Assembly (NCBI GenBank): GCA_021299035.1
Contig: JAJTGD010000006.1
Location: forward strand, 1 to 64,000
DNA length: 64,000 bases
Reading direction: 5' to 3'
From: Oxalobacteraceae bacterium
GTDB taxonomy: Bacteria > Pseudomonadota > Gammaproteobacteria > Burkholderiales > Burkholderiaceae_D
Shown: piece by piece, positions 31,696 to 38,128 of the stretch
Layout: the number at the start of each line of letters is the position of its first letter
How positions within the stretch are numbered: the stretch's first letter is position 1
Made by a program: the position numbers and the translations under genes
The notes under the pieces: model-generated
Told to the model about the DNA's origin: nothing
Database searches by the model: none
What the model saw: only the letters and a program-made list of their open reading frames with translations

Positions 31696-31729
31696 CTTGA
31701 TTTATCATGATGAATCAAGATAAATCTTG
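31696..31729 (+). promoter_or_regulatory. Nested palindromic operator of the RHH-Doc module
   Basis: CTTGATT-t-ATCATGAT-g-AATCAAG (31696-31719) is a 24-base palindrome with a single mismatched pair. It shares its CAAG with a second palindrome, CAAGAT-AA-ATCTTG (31716-31729). Both end 11 bases before the antitoxin ATG, where autoregulation by an RHH antitoxin is expected. Confidence 0.65.
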
Positions 31730-31740
31730 AAAGATCAGTC

Positions 31741-31971
31741 ATGGCCACGCCTATTCGAGAAAAATTCTCCTCCCAAGCCTCGCCAGAGGTCCTCTCGGCT
31801 CTCAGGCAAATCGCTGAAAGCCAAGGGCGCCAATTTCAAGCAGTGTTGGATGAGGCACTACGCGACTACATCGATCGTCAGCAAAAGGAACGTCCGCGCC
31901 GACACGTCGTGTCAGCGTTCGCCGCCAGCCTAGAGGAATTTGACGCCCTGTACACGGAATTGGCGAAGTAA
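31741..31971 (+). CDS. Ribbon-helix-helix-like antitoxin
   Basis: Predicted antitoxin and autorepressor of a type II module. The 76-residue protein has an RHH-like N-terminal half (REKFSSQASPEVLSALRQIA followed by QFQAVLDEALRDYI) and a separate C-terminal segment (VVSAFAASLEEFDALYTELA) that would wrap the toxin. It is not an obvious Phd protein, although Phd is the classical partner of Doc. The ATG is 11 bases from the nested palindromes. The toxin gene starts three bases after the stop. Confidence 0.7.
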   Translation: MATPIREKFSSQASPEVLSALRQIAESQGRQFQAVLDEALRDYIDRQQKERPRRHVVSAFAASLEEFDALYTELAK

Positions 31972-31974
31972 GCA

Positions 31975-32355
31975 TTGGCAAATGATTTCTTGACCGCAGC
32001 CGACCTGCTGGGCATGCACTCGGTACTGATTCAGCGTTTTGGCGGTACCGCCGGCGTGCGTGACCCTGGCGCTTTAGAGGCTGCATTGTTCCGTCCGCAA
32101 ACCGGCTACTACGAAGATATTGTGGCGGAAGCTGCAGCGTTGATGGAGAGCCTTGCCATCAACCACCCTTTTATCGATGGCAACAAACGCATCGCATTCG
32201 CCGCCGCCGATACATTCCTAAGAATCAACGGCTGGCGTTTACAGCGTTCACCAATGCAAATCTATGCAGAGATGATGCAAATGTTCGAATCAGGGACTTT
32301 CGACATTCAGCATCTCGACCCATGGCTACGAGCATTCGCGGTCAATCGTTCTTGA
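31975..32355 (+). CDS. doc: Doc-type (Fic-fold) toxin
   Basis: Death-on-curing family; the characterised P1 member is a kinase that inactivates EF-Tu. The 126-residue protein has the Fic/Doc catalytic motif intact as H64-P-F-I-D-G-N-K-R72, preceded by FLTAADLLGMH and GVRDPGALEAAL, which are typical for the family. The start is TTG at 31975; the next ATG (32011 region) would remove conserved sequence, so weak TTG initiation keeping toxin below antitoxin is likely. The last 14 bases overlap the 3' end of convergent apbC. Confidence 0.87.
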   Translation: MANDFLTAADLLGMHSVLIQRFGGTAGVRDPGALEAALFRPQTGYYEDIVAEAAALMESLAINHPFIDGNKRIAFAAADTFLRINGWRLQRSPMQIYAEMMQMFESGTFDIQHLDPWLRAFAVNRS

Positions 32356-33430
32356 TCACGATACTCGGAAACTTCAAACTCATATCTTTGGCCTTCTCCG
32401 CCACCTTAACCGCGATCTTGCGCGCGATCTGGCCGTACAACTGGGCGATAGGACCGGTAGGGTCGGCCACCACGCTGGGTCGGCCGGCATCGGCTTGTTC
32501 TCGAATACTGAGCGTCAATGGCAAGGCCCCTAAGAAATCAACGCCGAAATCGGCGCACATTTTCTCGCCGCCGCCATGACCGAAGATCGACTCGGTATGG
32601 CCGCAGTTACTGCAGACATGCACGCTCATGTTCTCAACCACACCCAGAATAGGGATACCGACCTTCTCGAACATTTTCAAACCCTTACGCGCATCGAGTA
32701 AGGCGATGTCTTGGGGCGTGGTGACAATCACAGCGCCGGTGACGGGGACTTTTTGCGATAAGGTGAGCTGCACATCACCCGTTCCGGGTGGCATATCCAC
32801 CACGAGGTAATCCAGATCTCGCCAGTTGGTTTGCTCCAGCAATTGCTGCAGGGCTTGCGTCACGATCGGACCACGCCACACCATGGGCTGATCCGGGTCG
32901 ATCATGAAACCGATCGACGCAACTTGTACACCGTAGTTCTCAAGCGGCTCCATGGTCTTGCCATCATGGCTCTCTGGTTTTCCAGACACACCCATCATGG
33001 TCGGCTGCGAGGGGCCGTAGATATCCGCGTCCAGCAGACCCACCTGCGCACCCTCGGCAGCCAGCGCCAGTGCCAAGTTTACTGCGGTGGTGGATTTTCC
33101 TACCCCACCCTTGCCGCTGGCAACTGCGATGATGTTTTTTACGTTGTTCATCAACTTGACACCGCGCTGCACCGCATGCGCGACGATCTTCACGCTGACG
33201 TTGACATGCGTCTCGGTGACTCCGGGCAATGCACGTAAGGCAGCATCAATCAACTGCTTGATGGCATCAATCTGTGTTTTCGCGGGGTAGCCAAGCTCGA
33301 TATCGAGCGCCACCTTGCCGCCCTCGATCTGGATATTTTTTGCCGATTTACTGGCGATGAAGTCCTTGCCGGTATTGGGGTCGATCACGCCTGATAGCGT
33401 GTCGCGGATAGATTCTAGGGTCAGGCTCAT
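32342..33430 (-). CDS. apbC: Iron-sulfur cluster carrier ATPase (ApbC/Mrp)
   Basis: P-loop ATPase that carries Fe-S clusters to apo-proteins, which fits the cluster-rich formate dehydrogenase nearby. The 362-residue protein has an N-terminal MIP18-like domain (SIRDTLSGVIDPNTGKDF), the deviant Walker A VASGKGGVGKSTTAVN (residues about 100-115), YLVVDMPPGTGDVQL, and the cluster-binding CSNCG motif near 285. The ATG at 33430 has AAGGAGACGTC just upstream. A longer open frame to 34141 is antisense to nothing real and lies over the oxlT-like gene, so it was cut. Confidence 0.95.
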   Translation of the reverse strand: MSLTLESIRDTLSGVIDPNTGKDFIASKSAKNIQIEGGKVALDIELGYPAKTQIDAIKQLIDAALRALPGVTETHVNVSVKIVAHAVQRGVKLMNNVKNIIAVASGKGGVGKSTTAVNLALALAAEGAQVGLLDADIYGPSQPTMMGVSGKPESHDGKTMEPLENYGVQVASIGFMIDPDQPMVWRGPIVTQALQQLLEQTNWRDLDYLVVDMPPGTGDVQLTLSQKVPVTGAVIVTTPQDIALLDARKGLKMFEKVGIPILGVVENMSVHVCSNCGHTESIFGHGGGEKMCADFGVDFLGALPLTLSIREQADAGRPSVVADPTGPIAQLYGQIARKIAVKVAEKAKDMSLKFPSIVIKND

Positions 33431-33582
33431 GACGTCTCCTTCAAGGAGGCGCAAGTCTAAAACAAAATGGCCGTGCCGTTGTTGGACGCCTCCTCGCCCT
33501 GCGTCAAGTACTGTCGTCGACAGCCCTGCCGAGCATTGCTGCGCAATGCGCATTCTGCTTGAGGGTTCGTATCCCCTTGGTA

Positions 33583-33609
33583 AAACGGCCGCCCTTGGGG
33601 CGGCCGTTT
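33583..33609 (-). terminator. Terminator of the OFA transporter gene
   Basis: A perfect 12-bp inverted repeat, AAACGGCCGCCC with a 3-base loop, lies 19 bases after the transporter stop. On the minus strand it is followed by a T of the stem plus TTTACC, so termination is plausible in that direction. Confidence 0.75.
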
Positions 33610-33627
33610 CGTGCGGAGCGCGAAGAC

Positions 33628-35289
33628 TTATTTGAACAGGACTGCGGATTTCTGCAGCGTGACAGAAATACCGTAGGCCAGCGGTATGCCCACCGCAAGC
33701 CATGCCACCCAAGCAATCGCTGGATTGCTCTTTGTTGCTTGACCTTCGCCTTGCAGCGTGTCTTTGACTGACTTCTCGTGGGCCAGTTGCTTCTCGTGAG
33801 CGAGCTCTTCCGCCGACATGAAGTGACGTTCGGCAACCGGACGCACCATCAGGTTGGCTAACAAACCCACCACCAGCATCGCAGCCAGTACATAGAAGAT
33901 CGGTTCGTAAATCTGATCGAACGGTACTTTCTGCTCGAGGCGGATGTCGTGCATGTAGTTGACGACCACCGGGCCCAGAATGCCAGCGGTTGACCAAGCG
34001 GTCAGCAGACGACCATGGATCGCACCCACAAACTGTGTACCGAACATATCCGCCAAATAGGCTGGAATCGTTGCGAAGCCACCGCCGTACATCGAAGCGA
34101 TCACACAGAAGGACGCCACAAAGATTGCGAGCGACTTCCAACCGGCCGAGACCGATGCCATCAAGTAGAGGGCGATGCCGAGTACGAAGAAAATCAAGTA
34201 CGTAGGCTTACGTCCAAGATGATCCGACGACGATGCCCAAATAATTCGCCCGAAAATATTGAACAGCGAGATCAGGCCAACAAAGCCAGCACCGATCGCG
34301 ACAGCGGCTTTGAGCAAATCAGGATTCGCTTTCAGATCAAGAAACCCGAGTTCGGGTTGTCCGACCAGAGCGCCCGCAAAGGTCTCTTGCAGCATCGGCG
34401 AAGCTGCACCAATGATGCCGATACCTGCCGATACATTCATGCACAGCACAATCCACAACAGCCAGAACTGCGGTGTTTTGTGCGCGTTTCTTAGATGCAC
34501 GTGGTTCTGCGCAATCATGGCCTTCTGAGAAGGTGGCGGCGGCTCCCAACCGGCGGGCTTCCAACCCGTGGCCGGCACTCGGTAGCCAAATGCACCGGAG
34601 AACATAAACACCGAGTAAATAACGGCCAGCGTGACGAAGGTTTGCCAGACACCTGGGTCGGTGGGCGTCGCGAACTTGGCCATCAGAAAAGTCGCCAGTG
34701 GCGAGCCAATCATGGCACCACCACCAAAGCCCATGATCGCCATACCGGTGGCCATACCGCGCCGGTCTGGGAACCACTTAATGAGCGTCGAAACCGGGGA
34801 GATATAGCCAAGGCCAAGCCCGATGCCGCCGATCACACCAGAGCCCAGCCACATCATCCATAGCTGGTGGTGGTAGACGCCAAGCGCGGAGATGAGCAAT
34901 CCACCGCACCAGCAGATCGCAGCAACAAAGCCTGCCTTGCGCGGACCAGCGCGCTCGAGCCAGCCGCCCCAGACCGCGGCCGCGCAGCCCAGCACCACGA
35001 AGAACAGGGTGTACATCCAGCCCAAATCAAACTGGGTCCAGTTGCAATCCGTCGCAAACAATGCACGGCCGGTACCGGCCAATTTATCCCCGAAGGAGAC
35101 CGCACCCGCAGCACAAGACGCCAGTGGCGCACCGTCCGGACCCAGCAGTGCATTCCCGAGTGGCTTCCAAAATACTGAGAAGCCATAGGCCATCCCGATA
35201 CATAAATGGATTGCAAGTGCCGCTGGTGGAACCAGCCATCGGTTATAGCCGTCGCCGGCGATCGTGCGCTCCTTATCGAGCAGTGCCAT
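33628..35289 (-). CDS. OFA-family MFS transporter (oxalate/formate antiporter-like)
   Basis: Inner-membrane carrier of the oxalate-formate antiporter family, 553 residues with about 12 core membrane segments. Family features include the long first loop, the MFS motifs (YISPVSTLIKWFPDRRGMATG and ASSSDHLGRKPTYL) and FATIPAYLADMFGTQFVGAIHG. It is over 100 residues longer than classical OxlT. The extra sequence is an inserted Cys-containing loop after segment 1 and a C-terminal extension with another hydrophobic segment (AIAWVAWLAVGIPLAYGIS). Transport of formate or oxalate is inferred from family and the adjacent fds genes. AGGAGG precedes the ATG by five bases. Confidence 0.85.
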   Translation of the reverse strand: MALLDKERTIAGDGYNRWLVPPAALAIHLCIGMAYGFSVFWKPLGNALLGPDGAPLASCAAGAVSFGDKLAGTGRALFATDCNWTQFDLGWMYTLFFVVLGCAAAVWGGWLERAGPRKAGFVAAICWCGGLLISALGVYHHQLWMMWLGSGVIGGIGLGLGYISPVSTLIKWFPDRRGMATGMAIMGFGGGAMIGSPLATFLMAKFATPTDPGVWQTFVTLAVIYSVFMFSGAFGYRVPATGWKPAGWEPPPPSQKAMIAQNHVHLRNAHKTPQFWLLWIVLCMNVSAGIGIIGAASPMLQETFAGALVGQPELGFLDLKANPDLLKAAVAIGAGFVGLISLFNIFGRIIWASSSDHLGRKPTYLIFFVLGIALYLMASVSAGWKSLAIFVASFCVIASMYGGGFATIPAYLADMFGTQFVGAIHGRLLTAWSTAGILGPVVVNYMHDIRLEQKVPFDQIYEPIFYVLAAMLVVGLLANLMVRPVAERHFMSAEELAHEKQLAHEKSVKDTLQGEGQATKSNPAIAWVAWLAVGIPLAYGISVTLQKSAVLFK

Positions 35290-35304
35290 GTTTCCTCCTG
35301 TGGA

Positions 35305-35321
35305 GCCGCCTGGTAGGCGGC
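35305..35321 (-). promoter_or_regulatory. Leader hairpin upstream of the OFA transporter
   Basis: GCCGCC-tggta-GGCGGC forms a 6-bp GC stem right before the AGGAGG ribosome site of the transporter gene. It could modulate translation or mRNA stability. Confidence 0.35.
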
Positions 35322-35397
35322 GTCGGTCTTTCGAGTTGTTATATTGAGCTTGGTGCCGAAGGCGGCGCTCATCCTGACAGGGTACATTCTACGTTGC

Positions 35398-35419
35398 AAT
35401 ATGCTATGGTGGACATAAT
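35398..35419. promoter_or_regulatory. AATATG-N10-CATAAT site over the start of the ModE-like gene
   Basis: AATATG (35398-35403), ten bases, then CATAAT (35414-35419). It differs by one base from the palindrome upstream of fdsG and covers the ribosome site and start codon of the regulator, the expected place for autorepression. Confidence 0.45.
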
Positions 35420-36509
35420 GTTCAAGGTCAGAATCAACCCACATTGGGAAATCACACGCGGCAACGGTGAACCACTCGACACCGCCGTTTTGCTGTCGCT
35501 GCTGCGTGCTATCGATGAAACCGGCTCGATCGCGCGCGCCGCACAAACTGTCGGGCTTTCCTATCGCTACGCGTGGGGCTTGCTGCGTGATGCGGAAGAA
35601 TTGTTCGGCAATAGTTTGATGACCACCGGTCGTGGACGCGGCACGCAGTTGTCGGCGCTCGCAGAAAAACTGATCTGGGCTGACCGCCGGGTCGCCGCCC
35701 GCCTCTCGCCCACATTGGACAGCCTTGCCTCAGAACTAGAAACCGAACTCGGCAAAACCGTTGGCGCTGCACCTGCGATGATTCGACTGGACGCCAGCCA
35801 TGGCTTCGCGGTGGCAGCATTTTTGAGGCAAGCAACGGAATCCGGTTTGCCTATTGATCTGCGTTATCGCAATAGTACCGATGCCGTTGCTGCGTTATCG
35901 CGTGGCGAATCCGATCTAGCCGGCTTCCATGTGCCAACCGGTGAGTTCGAAGCACCGTCGGCTGAACGCTTTGGCAAGTGGTTGGATTCGCGCACCCACC
36001 GCTTGATACACCTCGCTCACCGTACTCAGGGCTTATTCGTGAATACCGGCAACCCACTCGGTATTCAAAGTTTGTCGGATCTGACGCGCGAAGATGTTCG
36101 ATTTGTGAATCGCCAAGTAGGCTCTGGTACGCGCATGCTGCTCGAACTGATGCTGGAAAAATTTGCAATACTGCCCACCGCCATCAACGGCTATGAAAAT
36201 AGCGAGTTCACCCACTCAGCGGTGGCTGCATTTATCGCCAGCGGTATGGCCGATGTCGGCTTTGGTGTACAAACAGCGGCAGAGCGATTCAAATTGGATT
36301 TCATACCGCTCGCGCGCGAACGCTACTTTTTAGCGGTCAACGCGGAATCACTCGATCAACCCGGCATGCGTCAGGTAATTGATGTGGTGCGCTCCGCGAG
36401 CTTCCGTGAAGCAGTGCATCAACTCGCTGGTTACGATGCGACTGACACTGGTGAGATCCTGACACTACCGCAAGCATTTAGCGCAGCACCGCGCAAGCAA
36501 GCTGCCTGA
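35418..36509 (+). CDS. ModE-like regulator with periplasmic-binding-like domain
   Basis: DNA-binding regulator, 363 residues. The N-terminal winged-helix part resembles ModE (LLRAIDETGSIARAAQTVGLSYRYAWGLL, shown here in part, residues about 25-53) and the C-terminal two thirds resemble a type II periplasmic binding domain (VNRQVGSGTRMLLELML, GMADVGFGVQTAAERF) instead of the TOBE folds of classical ModE. It probably senses molybdate or tungstate. The ATG at 35418 is preferred; ATG 35406 is also in frame. It is divergent from the transporter and is followed six bases later by mobA. Confidence 0.82.
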   Translation: MFKVRINPHWEITRGNGEPLDTAVLLSLLRAIDETGSIARAAQTVGLSYRYAWGLLRDAEELFGNSLMTTGRGRGTQLSALAEKLIWADRRVAARLSPTLDSLASELETELGKTVGAAPAMIRLDASHGFAVAAFLRQATESGLPIDLRYRNSTDAVAALSRGESDLAGFHVPTGEFEAPSAERFGKWLDSRTHRLIHLAHRTQGLFVNTGNPLGIQSLSDLTREDVRFVNRQVGSGTRMLLELMLEKFAILPTAINGYENSEFTHSAVAAFIASGMADVGFGVQTAAERFKLDFIPLARERYFLAVNAESLDQPGMRQVIDVVRSASFREAVHQLAGYDATDTGEILTLPQAFSAAPRKQAA

Positions 36510-36514
36510 CGTCG

Positions 36515-37117
36515 TTGAGTATTCCTCCCGCACATATCACCGCAGTAATTCTGGCTGGTGGCCTAAGCCGCCGCATGCGTGGTGTGGATAAAGGCCTGCA
36601 GCTGATTCATGGGCAGCCTATGGTTCAGCAAGTGCTAAACCGCTTGCAGCCTCAGGTGGGTCAGGTGCTGATCAATGCGAATCGACATCTCGATGAATAC
36701 AAAGGCTTTGGTGTGCCGATCTGTAGCGACAGTATCAGCGGCTATGCCGGACCCTTGGCCGGCATTCAGGCGGCTCTGCTGCAGACAACGACGCCCTACC
36801 TAGTCAGTGTGCCTTGTGACTCACCGCTACTACCGAAGGACTTGGTGACACGCTTGGCGTCGGCGATGCACCAGCACACCGCTGATGCAGCTGTGGCGGT
36901 GACTGGCGATCCCGATCAAGTTCAACGTCATCCGGTATTTTTATTACTGAAGTCTGAATTACGAAACTCGCTTGAACACTATCTCGGCAGTGGCGGGCGC
37001 AAGGTGGATGATTGGCTGGCTAGCTTGAAGTGCATTGATGTTCAGTTTGATGATGAGATGGCATTCACCAATGTAAATACGCCCGAAGATATCGCTGCAC
37101 TTCCGCCAGCGAACTAG
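36515..37117 (+). CDS. mobA: Molybdenum cofactor guanylyltransferase
   Basis: Attaches GMP to molybdopterin to make the MGD cofactor needed by FdsA. The 200-residue protein has the GTP-binding motif VILAGGLSRRMRGVDKGL (residues about 10-27), SGYAGPLAGIQAAL, VPCDSPLLPKDL and NVNTPEDI, all typical. TTG at 36515 is the only usable start before the motif. It follows the ModE-like gene by five bases, so cofactor supply and its regulator share a transcript. Four bases overlap the convergent regulator gene. Confidence 0.94.
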   Translation: MSIPPAHITAVILAGGLSRRMRGVDKGLQLIHGQPMVQQVLNRLQPQVGQVLINANRHLDEYKGFGVPICSDSISGYAGPLAGIQAALLQTTTPYLVSVPCDSPLLPKDLVTRLASAMHQHTADAAVAVTGDPDQVQRHPVFLLLKSELRNSLEHYLGSGGRKVDDWLASLKCIDVQFDDEMAFTNVNTPEDIAALPPAN

Positions 37118-37443
37118 TGTGTATTCGCCTCTTTTGGCTTGAAGTGCTTGTCACTAATCCGAAACTTTTGACGTCGATCACCCATCAGCAGGCGCAGCTC
37201 CTTGATCGAGAGTTCGCTTACCTCATGCATGCGAATTAACAGTGACGCCGTTACCGGTAATCGTCGATGTCGAATTTTGCTGATCACGGGTGGGGATACC
37301 TCAAGCGCACGCGATAACGCTGCATCGTTCTTCAAATTCAGTCGCTCGATCAGGGTGGCTAGCAAATGGTCTGGATCGTAGCGTTGCGCGGCTTGCGTGG
37401 TCTGTGGCTGCATGGCTGATATGAGAAAAGGGCGAGAACGCAT
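37114..37443 (-). CDS. XRE-like helix-turn-helix protein
   Basis: Probable small DNA-binding regulator, 109 residues. A helix-turn-helix is visible in DAALSRALEVSPPVISKIRH, followed by RRLPVTASLLIRMHEVSELS, like a Cro/CI-type domain. The ATG at 37443 is chosen because GAGG lies six bases upstream; a longer frame to 37476 and a shorter start at 37413 are possible. It overlaps the end of mobA by four bases. Target genes are unknown. Confidence 0.65.
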   Translation of the reverse strand: MRSRPFLISAMQPQTTQAAQRYDPDHLLATLIERLNLKNDAALSRALEVSPPVISKIRHRRLPVTASLLIRMHEVSELSIKELRLLMGDRRQKFRISDKHFKPKEANTH

Positions 37444-37517
37444 TCTGACCTCACGCACCCTCACCGCATTGTCCACTCACAACAGCTGCCGCGAGCACAT
37501 CTGTGCAACGGCAACCA

Positions 37518-37994
37518 TTAACGAATATCTTCGGGCAACGGCAAGGCGGTTTTATACTTCACCTGCTTGAGTGCAAAGCTGGATTTGATGTTCTTGATGC
37601 CCGGGATACGGGTTAGGTTCTCGAGGATGAATTTCTCCAGCGCCTGCAAGTCCGGTACCACAATGCGCAGCAAGTAATCCTCATCGCCCGTCATCAGGTA
37701 TACCTCCATCACCTCATCAAAGTGACTCACTGCCTGCTCGAAACGTTCGAGTGCCTGCGCTTCCTGCTTCTCCAATGCCACGCGCACGAAGACATTCACT
37801 TTTAGTCCGAGCGCAAGCGGATCGACCAGCGCGACATAGCGCGAGATCACACCCTCGCTCTCAAGACGCTTGACGCGCGCGAGTGTCGGCGACGGTGACA
37901 GCTGAACATTACCCGCCAATTCGACGTTGGTCAGGCTGGCATCCTGCTGCAATTGTCTGAGGATACGAAGATCTGTGCTATCGATGTTTTGCAT
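37518..37994 (-). CDS. Lrp/AsnC-family transcriptional regulator
   Basis: Leucine-responsive-type regulator, 158 residues. The N-terminal helix-turn-helix (DLRILRQLQQDASLTNVELA, then LSPSPTLARVKRLESEGVIS) and C-terminal RAM ligand-binding domain (VMEVYLMTGDEDYLLRIVVP) are complete. The ATG at 37994 matches the family start (MQNIDSTDLRIL); the upstream extension to 38144 overlaps the next gene. It is divergent from the aceE-like gene with 134 bases between starts, so it is the likely regulator of that gene. The pairing resembles mdeR and mdeB of Pseudomonas putida. Confidence 0.92.
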   Translation of the reverse strand: MQNIDSTDLRILRQLQQDASLTNVELAGNVQLSPSPTLARVKRLESEGVISRYVALVDPLALGLKVNVFVRVALEKQEAQALERFEQAVSHFDEVMEVYLMTGDEDYLLRIVVPDLQALEKFILENLTRIPGIKNIKSSFALKQVKYKTALPLPEDIR

Positions 37995-38024
37995 ATTTTC
38001 ATGTCGCTTTAATATAAATAATCG

Positions 38025-38035
38025 GCATTTTATGC
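38025..38035. promoter_or_regulatory. Lrp-like palindrome GCATTTTATGC
   Basis: GCAT-TTT-ATGC lies midway between the Lrp-type regulator and the aceE-like gene in an AT-rich stretch. Size and composition suit an Lrp-family dimer site. Confidence 0.35.
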
Positions 38036-38128
38036 TGTTTTTATGGGATAAAGGCGCATTATCAGCAGCACATTTTGCAGCATCGTCGTTATGCTTTTGG
38101 CACTTAAAACACCTTTGCCAAGACAGCC

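Noticed and set aside
33475-33565. Possible tRNA, suggested by GGGTTCGTATCCCC
   Set aside because: The putative T-stem has only about three pairs and no D-arm or acceptor stem can be folded around it.
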